Position numbers and translations under genes: made by a program. The notes beneath the pieces were generated by a model. That model ran no database searches. It saw nothing but the letters and a program-made list of their open reading frames with translations, and had not been told where the DNA came from. Below, in pieces: positions 44,111-53,464 of a stretch of DNA of 64,000 nucleotides; position 1 is the stretch's first letter; each line of letters starts with the position of its first letter. The DNA lies in assembly GCA_000828075.3 (NCBI GenBank), contig JXCB02000002.1, forward strand, positions 407,302 through 471,301. Direction: 5' to 3'. Source of the stretch: Tolypothrix campylonemoides VB511288 (GTDB taxonomy: Bacteria > Cyanobacteriota > Cyanobacteriia > Cyanobacteriales > Nostocaceae).

Positions 44111-45322
44111 ATGCCCTACAGCATCATCGAAATTGAAGTCACGCAACCTTTGCCCACTATTTCAGTGTTGGAAAGCGATACAGGTATTGCGTTGATTTTG
44201 CGACGGAAAGATAAGCCCATAGGTTTTTTAATGCAAGCACTACCAGCAAAAAGTGTGCTTACCCCAGAAGATTTAGCTCAATTCATTGCCAAGGAAGTTG
44301 GAACTAAACTACTTGAGGAGAGTATACGCGAAGAATTGATTGCTAAAGCAGACTTGGCTCCACTCCCATCTTTGACGGTAGCAATTTGTACCAAAGACCG
44401 TCCGGAAAATTTGGCACGCTGTTTACAATCTTTGCTAAATTTACAAACGCCAGATTTAAAATTAGAAATTTTGGTAATCGATAATGCTCCTTCTGATGAA
44501 CGTACCAAAGAACTGGTAAAATCGTTACAAGGTGTGCGCTATGTTCGGGAACCAAAACCAGGTCTAGACTTTGCGCGAAATCGAGCTTTGCATTCAGCAA
44601 CGAGTGAGCTTTTAGCCTTCCTAGATGATGATGTCGTCGTAGATCGTAAATGGCTAGAAGGTCTGATGGAAGCATGGGCAGAAAATCCTGATGCTGCGGC
44701 TTTTACAGGACTGGTACTACCTTATGAATTAGCTACAGACGCTCAAATTTTATTTGAACAAAGAGGCGGCTTTCGTCGCGGCTTTGAGAAAATTCGCTAT
44801 GGTCAAGTTCTACCCGGCAATCCCCTACACCCCTGTGGAGCAGGAATTTTTGGCGCAGGTTGCAATATGGCTTTTCGGCGGGAAATTTTACTAAAAATCG
44901 GTGGCTTTGATGATGCTTTAGATACAGGCGCACCCCTTCCAGGCGGTGGTGATTTAGATATTTTTTATCGAGTGATTCGAGCAGGTTATCCACTTGTATA
45001 CGAACCAAAATATTTGGTGTTTCACCAGCATCGTCGGGAATATGAAAAACTGCGTCGTCAATATTGGACTTGGGGTTTAGGTTTCATGGCTTTTGTGGTG
45101 AAGTCGTACCAAAGTGACCCACCCCAACGTTCTCAGTTACGCCATCTTATATGGTGGTGGCTCAAGGACCAGTTAAAGCAATTCAGAGATAGTTTGAGGG
45201 GTCGTCATGTATTACCCCCAATGATGATTTTGGCAGAATTGTGGGGCGGTGTTGTCGGATTTTTTGGCGAATATCCCCGTTCGTTAAGGCGTATTGAGCA
45301 AATTAGGAGGCAATTCTCGTGA
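44111..45322 (+). CDS. Family 2 glycosyltransferase with extra N-terminal domain
   Basis: About 403 residues. I take ATG 44111 (MPYSIIEIEV), which has AGGTAAG upstream; a TTG at 44087 overlapping the exporter stop by 4 bases is the alternative. Residues 1-85 form a small domain of strands (TISVLESDTGIALILRRKDKPIGFLMQALP) that I do not recognise. The GT2 core follows with LTVAICTKDRPENLARCLQSL, the DXD-like LAFLDDDVVVDRKW, GAGCNMAFRREI and the acceptor region GGGDLDIFYRVI. It is paralogous to the next gene, including the added N-terminus. The four-gene series from 42294 has overlaps or tiny gaps and is one operon. Confidence 0.9.
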   Translation: MPYSIIEIEVTQPLPTISVLESDTGIALILRRKDKPIGFLMQALPAKSVLTPEDLAQFIAKEVGTKLLEESIREELIAKADLAPLPSLTVAICTKDRPENLARCLQSLLNLQTPDLKLEILVIDNAPSDERTKELVKSLQGVRYVREPKPGLDFARNRALHSATSELLAFLDDDVVVDRKWLEGLMEAWAENPDAAAFTGLVLPYELATDAQILFEQRGGFRRGFEKIRYGQVLPGNPLHPCGAGIFGAGCNMAFRREILLKIGGFDDALDTGAPLPGGGDLDIFYRVIRAGYPLVYEPKYLVFHQHRREYEKLRRQYWTWGLGFMAFVVKSYQSDPPQRSQLRHLIWWWLKDQLKQFRDSLRGRHVLPPMMILAELWGGVVGFFGEYPRSLRRIEQIRRQFS

Positions 45323-46662
45323 GTACCTTTGCTCCCTGGAAAGTTCTGCACATTGAATTGAGTGAAGGCATTCCTACACTAACCGCTGAACCAAAGTATC
45401 AGGGTATCTATGTGGTTTTTTGGTGGTATGGTATTCCCCTTGGTCATCAAGAAATTTCAGCAGCGCAGTTGCCAATGCCTGCAACGCAACTAGCAAATCT
45501 GGTTGTGCAAACGATTACGCCAGCAGTGGGCGATCGCCTCTTCTTCCACGGTTTCAAAGAATCTTTACCTGTCATTTCCGAAAACCCTTCACGGGATAAA
45601 CCACCTGAGTTTCAAGCGCTAGTAGCATTACCGCAACCCCTTAAGAGACTGCAAGAACGCTGTTCGCAGCCTCTGAGTGGTTCTATTTCGGTAATAGTAT
45701 GTACGCGGAACAGACCGGAACAGTTAGCACAATGCTTGCGATCGCTGCAAGCATTGTGCCAACCCCCAAAACAAATCATAGTTGTTGATAATGCTCCTGC
45801 TGACGACTCCACACGTCAGGTAGTTGCCCAAATACCTGGTATCGAGTACGTGTTAGAACCTCGTCCGGGTCTAAGCGTAGCACGTAATACTGGTATCCGT
45901 CATAGTATCGGCGACATTATTGCCTTCACGGATGATGATGTCCTAGTTCATCCTGACTGGATAACTCGATTGCAGCAAGGCTTTTATGACCCTAAGGTGA
46001 TGGCGGTTATGGGGCTAATGCTACCAGCGGAGCTAGAAACAGAGGCACAATTCATTTTTCACAAGAGTTCTGGAGGACCTAGTTGGGGATATCGTGCCCT
46101 AACCTTTGGCACTCACTTCTTTGAGGAGACGAAGCACCAAGGCGTCCCCGTTTGGCTGATGGGTGCTGGGGCTAATATGGCATTTCGACGCAACGCTTTT
46201 GAACTCGTAGGATACTTCGACGAACGTCTAGGAGCAGGCGCTTCTGGATGTAGTGAAGATTCGGAATTCTGGTACCGAGTCTTAGCTGAAGGCTGGCTTT
46301 GTCGCTATGAACCAACAGCTGTCATTTTCCACTACCATCGCAGCGACTTGGATAGCTTGAAACACCAAATGTATCAGTATATGCGCGGTCATGTGACAGC
46401 GCTTTTCGTGCAATTTGCGAACTACAAACATTGGGGCAATCTGTATCGGCTGTTAATTGCTTTGCCCAAGTATTATGCAACGCGACTTTTGCAGGAAGTG
46501 AAAAGAGGTTTTGCACTTAGGCACAGTTCACTGTTATCGGAGATTGTCGGTTGTGTCTCTGGAGTCAAGTTTTACATAGATAACAGAAAGACACCTGCTT
46601 GGCACTCACTCCCCAGCACACCAAATCATAACCTTACAGACAAAATCAAGGTAAAAGCATAA
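45319..46662 (+). CDS. Family 2 glycosyltransferase with extra N-terminal domain
   Basis: 447 residues from a GTG that overlaps the previous stop (GTGA). The first 110 residues are again an additional domain (VLHIELSEGIPTLTAEPKYQGIYVVFWWYGIPLGHQEI), related in layout to the neighbour's. The GT2 core has ISVIVCTRNRPEQLAQCLRSLQ, VVDNAPADDSTRQVV, IIAFTDDDVLVHPDW and GAGANMAFRRNAF, with a catalytic-type GCSEDSEFWYRV. The C-terminus is basic and partly hydrophobic. Close paralogy with the upstream gene points to tandem duplication, with the two enzymes adding successive sugars (inference). Confidence 0.9.
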   Translation: MSTFAPWKVLHIELSEGIPTLTAEPKYQGIYVVFWWYGIPLGHQEISAAQLPMPATQLANLVVQTITPAVGDRLFFHGFKESLPVISENPSRDKPPEFQALVALPQPLKRLQERCSQPLSGSISVIVCTRNRPEQLAQCLRSLQALCQPPKQIIVVDNAPADDSTRQVVAQIPGIEYVLEPRPGLSVARNTGIRHSIGDIIAFTDDDVLVHPDWITRLQQGFYDPKVMAVMGLMLPAELETEAQFIFHKSSGGPSWGYRALTFGTHFFEETKHQGVPVWLMGAGANMAFRRNAFELVGYFDERLGAGASGCSEDSEFWYRVLAEGWLCRYEPTAVIFHYHRSDLDSLKHQMYQYMRGHVTALFVQFANYKHWGNLYRLLIALPKYYATRLLQEVKRGFALRHSSLLSEIVGCVSGVKFYIDNRKTPAWHSLPSTPNHNLTDKIKVKA

Positions 46663-46664
46663 CT

Positions 46665-47687
46665 ATGTCCAATTCATTAGCCAAGCCAATAGATCATTAT
46701 ATATCCATCGATTTGGTTATTTGTACTTACAATAATGCTGCGTTACTGGATCGAGCATTAACAGCAATTTCAAAACAGCAAGTTCCAGATCACGTTAAGT
46801 GGACTGTTTTAGTAGTCAACAACAACTGTACAGATGAAACTTCACAAGTTGTGGACAGATATATCCAATCTCAGAAAATACCATATTTGTCTACAGTTTC
46901 CGAAGCAAAGCAAGGCTTAAACCATGCACGTCTTTGCGGTGTAAATAACACCACTGGAGATTGGATTGCTTTCGTTGATGATGACTGTATGTTACAGGAA
47001 GATTGGGTAGCCCAAGCAGCCAAATTTGCCATAGCACATCCTGATTGCGGCGCGTTTGGTGGCAAAGTCATTTTAGATTGGGAAACACCACCTCCAGCCT
47101 TTGTATTGAACTATGGATATTCATTTGCTCAACAAGATCATGGAATGAGTGCTATACAACCTAATTGTTTAGTGGGTGCTGGGTTAGTTCTTAACAGGAA
47201 GGCAATTTTAGATACTCATTGGGTGAACAAGCAGTTTTTGAGCGATCGCGTGGGTAAAAAGCTCATCTCTGGCGGTGATGTCGAAATTGTCTTGCGTATC
47301 CGCAGTGCTGGATACGACATTTGGTACAATCCTGCCTGTAAGTTGATGCACTTCATTCCCTCAAGGCGAACCGAGCCAAAATATCTCGTTAACATCAACT
47401 ATGGTCTTGGTATAAGCCAACTCATGAGTGATGGACTAGTCTGGCACAGTTCGTATTTAACTTTGTTGTTAGTATCTGTTTTTTCTACTTTTCGTTCTTC
47501 AGTTGATGTATTCGTTAAAGCTTTAAAAGTTGCACTTGGACGCGGCAACATGGAAGTTGCAGAAATTGCAATAATTTGGGCTTTTGTGCGCGGCAAATGG
47601 GCAGGAATAGGTCGAATCATCCGTATGGACGTTCAAGAACGCCGAGCATTATTAGGAAGTGCCAAATTAGTTTCTTCTAATAATTAA
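46665..47687 (+). CDS. Family 2 glycosyltransferase
   Basis: 340 residues, starting 2 bases after the previous stop. The GT-A motifs are SIDLVICTYNNAALLDRAL (about 13-31), VVNNNCTDETSQVV and IAFVDDDCMLQEDW. GAGLVLNRKAILD and the acceptor-side GGDVEIVLRIRSAGY follow. It lacks the N-terminal domain of its two upstream neighbours. A C-terminal hydrophobic stretch (SSYLTLLLVSVFSTF) may lie on the membrane. As the last gene of the tight operon it probably works on the same glycan. The spacing to the methyltransferase gene is 112 bases. Confidence 0.9.
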   Translation: MSNSLAKPIDHYISIDLVICTYNNAALLDRALTAISKQQVPDHVKWTVLVVNNNCTDETSQVVDRYIQSQKIPYLSTVSEAKQGLNHARLCGVNNTTGDWIAFVDDDCMLQEDWVAQAAKFAIAHPDCGAFGGKVILDWETPPPAFVLNYGYSFAQQDHGMSAIQPNCLVGAGLVLNRKAILDTHWVNKQFLSDRVGKKLISGGDVEIVLRIRSAGYDIWYNPACKLMHFIPSRRTEPKYLVNINYGLGISQLMSDGLVWHSSYLTLLLVSVFSTFRSSVDVFVKALKVALGRGNMEVAEIAIIWAFVRGKWAGIGRIIRMDVQERRALLGSAKLVSSNN

Positions 47688-47799
47688 AAACAAAAGAAGT
47701 TATAGCAGTGCGATTTTATAAACCAATATATTCGGCTTTGAATGTCGTAATTACTAGCTATACCCAATCCAAAATCTAACATACAAAATTAATACAACT

Positions 47800-48567
47800 A
47801 TGCTGACTTTATCGCCCAAGCAAAATGTAGCTGACAAAGCTCCTTTAGGGGAGTTTCTCGCCTGTAATCCTTTCCCTGAACCCTTAACCCAAGGATTTTT
47901 TTACCGGGAAAAGATGCGTGCCATCCACCGCATTACTCCTGACAAACCCTTTCAAGACATTTTAGAAGTTGGGGGTGGTCAGAGTGGATTAACTGCCCTG
48001 TTATTTCCTCAGGCACAAGTCACGAATCTAGATTTAAATTCTGAATACGCCCAAGCACCCTGTAACCAACAAAAACGGGTGCGCTTTGTTTGTGGAGATG
48101 CCACTGATTTGCCCTTTGAAAATCAATCTTTTGATGCTATAATGATGTTCGACCTTTTAGAACACGTACCAGATGACAAAAAGGCAGTATCAGAGGCTTT
48201 ACGAGTTTTGCGTCCTGGTGGTTTTCTACTCATTAGTACTCCCAATGAAAATTGGCGGTTTCCCTATTACCAATTTATGAAATCTATTTGCCCCAGTGAT
48301 GCGGAAATGATGGCGGAATGGGGTCATGTTCGGCGCGGTTACACACTTGAAGAACTCAAGGCTTTGATTAATTTACCCTGCCAAAGATATGCCACTTTTA
48401 TTAATCCCATAACAGTGATTAATCATGATATCGCATTTTCACGTTTATCCCATCGTCAACGGAAAGTTTTCTCTACTTTGCTTAGTCCCTTGACATGGCT
48501 GAGTTATTACTTACACCAACCACAAGCAATGGGTACAGAAACAGCATCGCTTTGGCAAAAAGGGTAA
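47800..48567 (+). CDS. Class I SAM-dependent methyltransferase
   Basis: 255 residues. Motif I reads ILEVGGGQSGLTALLFP (about 51-67), strand 2 VTNLDLNSEYA, and the motif II/post-II region LPFENQSFDAIMMFDLLEHVPDDKKAVSEALRVLRPGGFLLISTPNE. The pattern is that of UbiE/type-11 enzymes. In the middle of an exopolysaccharide cluster it may methylate a sugar, which is common in such loci (inference). The C-terminal part (INPITVINHDIAFSRLSHRQRKVFSTLL) is likely to form the substrate lid. The start ATG has no strong ribosome site. Confidence 0.88.
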   Translation: MLTLSPKQNVADKAPLGEFLACNPFPEPLTQGFFYREKMRAIHRITPDKPFQDILEVGGGQSGLTALLFPQAQVTNLDLNSEYAQAPCNQQKRVRFVCGDATDLPFENQSFDAIMMFDLLEHVPDDKKAVSEALRVLRPGGFLLISTPNENWRFPYYQFMKSICPSDAEMMAEWGHVRRGYTLEELKALINLPCQRYATFINPITVINHDIAFSRLSHRQRKVFSTLLSPLTWLSYYLHQPQAMGTETASLWQKG

Positions 48568-48805
48568 AAGCATTCGCGATGCATTTTTTATAGGTTGGGA
48601 GAGGTTTCCAATTCCCAACCCCTAGATATTTAATTTTTTATTCATAAAAACATACTTTTATGGCTATGCAAAACAATAATTTGGATAAGAATAAAGAAGA
48701 GATCTCAACGTCTACATATTCCAATATGAAACATTAGGTTCTCTACCATGCCTCTTTCCCCTGTGCGTTATGTAATATGGTGGTTATTACGTTAGTATAG
48801 CTTGT

Positions 48806-49087
48806 ATGATTCTGGGTGTTTTCCTAACAGTAATAATGATAAGAACTCGGTTGATACCCTTTGACTACAAAATATACTCTCTTTTGAATATATTATTAAT
48901 TATTTCAAGAAACACGAGCCAAGCAACACTAAGGTTTCTTCTTCCTATTTTTCCCCTATATCTCATATTGGCAATCTTAGTTAATAATAAAACTACGATT
49001 TATAACATATTATTTTTTATATTTATATCTCTACAAATCTTTTACTTTATTGGCTTTATTTATCATTTCAATTGGGCTGCAACTTAA
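48806..49087 (+). pseudogene. AT-rich remnant of a membrane mannosyltransferase-like gene
   Basis: Only 93 residues with two to three membrane segments. RFLLPIFPLYLILAILV and a tail ending FYFIGFIYHFNWAA resemble the C-terminal end of bacterial PIG-V or GT39-type mannosyltransferases, which are much longer. Upstream (48568-48805) no matching N-terminal part is readable. So this is probably the 3' fragment of a lost gene in the cluster. Base composition is far more AT-rich than in its neighbours. It could also be a genuine small membrane protein; confidence is low. Confidence 0.4.
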
Positions 49088-49139
49088 CTTGGTTATTCCT
49101 ATTAATTCAATTAATATATTAATTAACTTCATACCGTAA

Positions 49140-50480
49140 ATGCTCATTGATGGGAGAAATGAACAGGTGAGTACCCAACCACAAACCACAGTCGCCCTTT
49201 TACATTGGGGCGACTTATTGGAAGATTTTTTAGATAGTATTGGGGTTTCTTTTGAAGCTTTGTACAAAGAAATGACGGGTGGCTGGATGTTCGGCTATAT
49301 CGATGCTTTAAAGCTGGCTGGTGTGCGGACAGTATTGTTCTGTATCTCCGCTCGTGTTGCTGAACCGATGCGCTACACTCACGAACCGACAGGTGCAACC
49401 ATCTGTGTATTACCCGCTCCCAAAATTTATCAAGTTGTTCGCCGTCCAATGATTAACCCCTATGGATGGACTGTCAAGGATGTCTTTGGGAATGTGCGTG
49501 GAGTTCGTCACCGCTTGTTTGCAGTGCTTAGGGATGTGGCACCTTATTTAGCAACACCTCTAGGGTTACTTGCCCGTGAACTGCGACGGGAGGGTTGCCA
49601 AGCTATTCTCTGTCAAGAGTACGAATATGCTCGCTTTGATGTTTGCGTAATGTTGGGACAATTAATGCGTTTGCCAGTGTTTGCTACTTTTCAAGGAGGT
49701 GACTTTCAACTCTCGCGCTTGGAACGTCCTTTACGCCCTCTCGCACTACAAGCTTGCGCTGGTTTGATTGTGGCTACCCAAACTGAGGTGCAACGGGTAC
49801 AGTCTCGCTATGGGGTACCGTCTGCAAAGCTGGCACGAATTTTCAATCCAATGGATGTGGCAAACTGGCACGGTATGGATCGCTCTGAAGCTAGGGCGGC
49901 GCTAAACATTCCACTTCATGCTCAGGTAGTAGTGTATCACGGTCGTATTGATATACATCGCAAGGGGCTGGATATTTTGCTGGATGCTTGGCAACAAGTC
50001 TTGCTTGAGCGCCCTGAAAGAGACTTGCGGTTGCTACTTATAGGGACAGGCAGCGACGCAGAAAAGTTGCACCAACGTCTTCTTGAGATGCAGCTACCAG
50101 GGGTGATGTGGAAAGATGAATACGTGCGCGATCGCACTCTTATTCAACGTTACCTGTCCGCTGCCGATATCTATACCCTTCCCTCTCGACACGAAGGTTT
50201 TCCTGTAGCGCCCATCGAAGCTATGTCTTGTAGCTTGCCTGTAGTAGCAACTGACGCACCCGGAGTACCTGATATCCTAGAGGGCGGTGAGGCATCGGGG
50301 GGACTAGTGGTGCCACGCGGTGACGCAACAGCCTTGGCTTCAGCTCTTGGTCGTATCCTAGACAATGAAACTTGGATGCGCGAACTTGGTCAGCGTGCTC
50401 GGTGCCGCGCAGAGCTATGCTTTTCCTTAGAAGCCATTGGCAAGCAACTTCGTGACTTTTTAATCAATCGAGGAGTCTGA
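49140..50480 (+). CDS. Family 4 glycosyltransferase
   Basis: 446 residues, GT-B fold. The C-terminal nucleotide-sugar domain shows VVYHGRIDIHRKGLDILLDAWQQV (about 263-286), LLLIGTGSDAEKL, SAADIYTLPSRHEGFPVAPIEAMSCSLPVVATDAPGVPDIL with the EX7E pattern (HEGFPVAPIE), and GGLVVPRGDATALASAL. The N-terminal acceptor domain begins near VALLHWGDLLEDFLDS. The coding sequence is much more GC-rich than the fragment before it. It ends the cluster of glycan genes and precedes crtD by 73 bases. A link with carotenoid glycosylation is possible but unproven. Confidence 0.9.
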   Translation: MLIDGRNEQVSTQPQTTVALLHWGDLLEDFLDSIGVSFEALYKEMTGGWMFGYIDALKLAGVRTVLFCISARVAEPMRYTHEPTGATICVLPAPKIYQVVRRPMINPYGWTVKDVFGNVRGVRHRLFAVLRDVAPYLATPLGLLARELRREGCQAILCQEYEYARFDVCVMLGQLMRLPVFATFQGGDFQLSRLERPLRPLALQACAGLIVATQTEVQRVQSRYGVPSAKLARIFNPMDVANWHGMDRSEARAALNIPLHAQVVVYHGRIDIHRKGLDILLDAWQQVLLERPERDLRLLLIGTGSDAEKLHQRLLEMQLPGVMWKDEYVRDRTLIQRYLSAADIYTLPSRHEGFPVAPIEAMSCSLPVVATDAPGVPDILEGGEASGGLVVPRGDATALASALGRILDNETWMRELGQRARCRAELCFSLEAIGKQLRDFLINRGV

Positions 50481-50553
50481 GCAAAATCTATAAGTTTTAT
50501 GAGTTCATATAAAATTATAATTATAAATATTAAGAAATATGTCATAAACATCA

Positions 50554-52071
50554 ATGCCAGGTTATCGTGTTGGCAAAAGCAAATCTCGCGTTATAGTTAT
50601 CGGTGCTGGAATAGGCGGACTCACCGCTGGGGCATTATTAGCACATAGAGGTTACAGTGTCTTAGTTTTGGATCAAGCCCTTGTACCAGGAGGGTGTGCT
50701 TCTACGTTTAAACGCAAAGGGTTTACCTTTGATGTGGGAGCGACTCAGGTAGCAGGGTTGGAACCAGGGGGAATTCACCACCGTATTTTCACGGAATTGG
50801 AAATCAATCTACCAGAAGCAACGCCTTGTGATCCCGCTTGTGCAGTGTATTTACCTGGTGAAGACACACCCATTAACGTTTGGCGAGATCCCGAGAAATG
50901 GAAAGAGGAACGACAAAAGCAGTTTCCTGGTAGCGAACCATTTTGGCAGTTGATGGCAGCTTTGTTTAAGGCAAGTTGGGAATTTCAAGGACGCGACCCA
51001 GTGCTACCGCCACGTAACCTGTGGGATTTATTACAGCTTACCAAAGCAGTGCGTTTTAGTACATTTAAAACTGTACCCTACACCTTGTTTACAGTTGGAG
51101 ATGCATTGCGCGCCTACAAGCTGGGAAACGACCACCGCTTAAAAACATTTTTGGATTTACAACTCAAGCTCTACTCTCAGGTAGATGCAGAAGAAACAGC
51201 TTTGCTATATGCAGCGACAGCGTTGAGTGTGTCGCAACTGCCGCAAGGGTTGTATCATCTTCAAGGTAGTATGCAAGTTTTGAGCGATCGCCTAGTAGAA
51301 GCACTAGAAAAAAATGGTGGCAAGTTGCTGATGCGGCATACGGTAGAACATATCAAAGTCGAAAAAGGCAAAGCCAGTACCGTAGTCATTCGCAATCAGA
51401 AAACAGGCGAAGTCTGGACAGAAGATGCTGACCACGTAGTTGCCAATGTTACCGCGCAGAATTTGGTACAGTTGTTGGGGAATAAGGTTCCCAATGGTTA
51501 TAAGCGACGAGTAGAAAAACTCCCACCCGCATCAGGTGCTTTTGTTGTGTATTTGGGCGTAGACGAAAGCGCCATTCCTTCTGGATGTCCACCTCATCTT
51601 CAATTTATGTATAATGCCGAAGGTCCAATTGGCGAGAATAATTCCCTGTTTGTTTCTGTGAGTCATCCAGGAGATGGGCGCGCCCCAGATGGAAAAGCAA
51701 CAATTATTGCTTCTTCGTTTGTAGATGCACAACAGTGGTGGCTGACTGAGGATTATGAGGGGTTAAAGCAACAATATACACAAGAAGCTATCTCCCGCTT
51801 GGCAAAGTTCTTTTACCTGAAACCAGAAACTATTGTTCATGTAGAAGCAGCCACTCCCCGGACTTTTGCACGGTACACAGCACGCGATCGCGGTATTGTT
51901 GGTGGTATTGGTCAAAGGACATCCACTTTCGGTCCTTTTGGTTTTGCCAATCGTACACCCATCAGCAACCTATGGCTTGTTGGTGACTCTACCCATCCAG
52001 GGGAAGGGACTGCTGGTGTCAGTTACTCAGCGCTGACAGCAGTGAAGCAGATTGAAGCTCAAAAATATTAA
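50554..52071 (+). CDS. crtD: CrtD-type carotenoid C-3',4' desaturase
   Basis: 505 residues of the phytoene-desaturase/CrtO-like flavoprotein family. The FAD motif is VIVIGAGIGGLTAGALLAHRGYSVLVLD (about 13-40) and continues PGGCASTFKRKGFTFDVGATQVAGLEPGG, a text typical of cyanobacterial CrtD. The C-terminus has the second FAD contact LWLVGDSTHPGEGTAGVSYSALTA. In cyanobacteria CrtD introduces the 3',4' double bond needed for myxol and related glycosides. Confusion with the carotene isomerase CrtH is possible, since both share the fold. It lies directly after a GT4 gene and before a dispersed palindrome. Confidence 0.85.
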   Translation: MPGYRVGKSKSRVIVIGAGIGGLTAGALLAHRGYSVLVLDQALVPGGCASTFKRKGFTFDVGATQVAGLEPGGIHHRIFTELEINLPEATPCDPACAVYLPGEDTPINVWRDPEKWKEERQKQFPGSEPFWQLMAALFKASWEFQGRDPVLPPRNLWDLLQLTKAVRFSTFKTVPYTLFTVGDALRAYKLGNDHRLKTFLDLQLKLYSQVDAEETALLYAATALSVSQLPQGLYHLQGSMQVLSDRLVEALEKNGGKLLMRHTVEHIKVEKGKASTVVIRNQKTGEVWTEDADHVVANVTAQNLVQLLGNKVPNGYKRRVEKLPPASGAFVVYLGVDESAIPSGCPPHLQFMYNAEGPIGENNSLFVSVSHPGDGRAPDGKATIIASSFVDAQQWWLTEDYEGLKQQYTQEAISRLAKFFYLKPETIVHVEAATPRTFARYTARDRGIVGGIGQRTSTFGPFGFANRTPISNLWLVGDSTHPGEGTAGVSYSALTAVKQIEAQKY

Positions 52072-52160
52072 GAAGAACGCAGAACACAGAATGCAGAATA
52101 GAGCGGTTCGGGGCTTGAGTGCAATACATCAAGAAATAAGAACCGAAATAAATTATCCAT

Positions 52161-52271
52161 CTTGTGGGGGAGCGTAAGCTCCAGGAGGGTTAGCCCGAAC
52201 TCACAGCGACTGGCGTTGGGCATCCTGCCCGCCCTGAATACTGGAACGGGTGGGGACACCCATCCCACAAG
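52161..52271. repeat. Palindromic dispersed element, copy D, with inserted cassette
   Basis: CTTGTGGGGG at the left and CCCATCCCACAAG at the right, with arms extending outward (ATTATCC / GGATAT). As in copy A, a 46-base cassette (52170-52215; cassette copy 7, CCAGGAGGGTTAGCCC core) interrupts the stem before GGGCATCCTGCCCGCCC. Confidence 0.75.
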
Positions 52272-52309
52272 AAAATTTAGGATATTTTTTTATTTGGAAG
52301 TCCCTAAAT

Positions 52310-53176
52310 CTACGGGTTCCACTCAGCCATCTTGGACAGCAAATCTTCAAGTTGCCTATTATCCTGGATAACGTCCAAATCTGGGTCAGTGTTGACAAAT
52401 ATGTGAAAATTTGGATTAATTTTCAAAGCTGTCTCAAGGCATTCAATCGCGAGTGATTCTTGTCCAACTCGGGCTGCACAGCAAGCCCGATTGTACCAAG
52501 CATACTCATCGTTTGGGTTCAGTTCAATTGCTTTTTGATAGCTTGCAAGCGCCTCTTCATAGCGCTCTAAATATCTCAAAGTATCTCCTATTTTGTAGTA
52601 AGTCCAAAATTCATTTGAACGGATATATTGGGCTTCGTCGTAACTTTGAAGTGCTTCTTTATAGCGCCCCAAATGTCTCAAAGCGTCTCCACGACGAAAC
52701 CACGCCCAATAATCATCGCGGCGAATTGATAAAGCTTCATCATAATCAGAAATTGCTTCTTCATACCGCTCCAAATGTCTTAGCGCATCTCCGCGACGAA
52801 ACCACGCCCAGTAATCATCGCGGCGAATTGCCAATGCTTTGTCAAAATTGGCGATCGCTTCCTCAAACTGCTCTAGTTCTTCCAGCAAAATATAGCCGCG
52901 ATTATACCACGCCCAGTAATCATTAGGACGAAGTGCCAATGCTTTGTCAAAATTGGCGATCGCTTGCTCATATTGACCCAATTCGCGCAAGACGCTACCT
53001 CTGTCATACCACAGCCAGTATTCATCAGGGCGAATTTCTATAGCTTTGTTGTAATAGGCGATCGCTTCAGAGTAACGTCCTTGCTTTTCAAGCCGTTTCC
53101 CCTGTCGATACAAGTCTCTATAGTCTTGTGTGACGAGCAATGGACTATCTGCCTCAGCTGGTGCTGCTTGACTCAT
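52310..53176 (-). CDS. Tetratricopeptide repeat protein
   Basis: 288 residues made of about seven TPR units, an interaction scaffold. The units are very regular, for example LGQYEQAIANFDKALALRPNDYWAWYNRGYILL, then LERYEEAISDYDEALSIRRDDYWAWFRRGDALRH, and a nearly identical next unit, which suggests recent internal duplication. The last 40 residues (IFVNTDPDLDVIQDNRQLEDLLSKM) form a conserved C-terminal motif of this class. No signal peptide. It stands convergent to crtD across a dispersed palindrome. Its partner is unknown. Confidence 0.9.
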   Translation of the reverse strand: MSQAAPAEADSPLLVTQDYRDLYRQGKRLEKQGRYSEAIAYYNKAIEIRPDEYWLWYDRGSVLRELGQYEQAIANFDKALALRPNDYWAWYNRGYILLEELEQFEEAIANFDKALAIRRDDYWAWFRRGDALRHLERYEEAISDYDEALSIRRDDYWAWFRRGDALRHLGRYKEALQSYDEAQYIRSNEFWTYYKIGDTLRYLERYEEALASYQKAIELNPNDEYAWYNRACCAARVGQESLAIECLETALKINPNFHIFVNTDPDLDVIQDNRQLEDLLSKMAEWNP

Positions 53177-53254
53177 TATTGATTCCCCAAAAAGTTACTA
53201 TCGTTACAGACAAGCACACTATTTATATTATGGGGAGTTTGATGGATTATAGCA

Positions 53255-53293
53255 GGGGACTAGGGACTAGGGACTGGGGACTGGGGACTGGGT
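53255..53293. repeat. Heptanucleotide tandem repeat (GGGACTA/GGGACTG)n
   Basis: About five 7-base units between the TPR gene and the DUF4058 gene. The related unit CCCTAGT occurs inside the giant kinase gene near 57005. Confidence 0.92.
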
Positions 53294-53464
53294 GAAAAGT
53301 CTTTTTGTGTTTAGGTTTTATCATCTGTTAGCGTCGTACGCACCTTGGCTGTTGCTATATTTGATGTTTAAAGGGTGGTTTCGTTGGTTCCTGATGTCGC
53401 TGATTCTTCCGACCTGGTATTAGCGGTATACTATAAAAATACTTGTGAGATGGGAGTTTAACAA

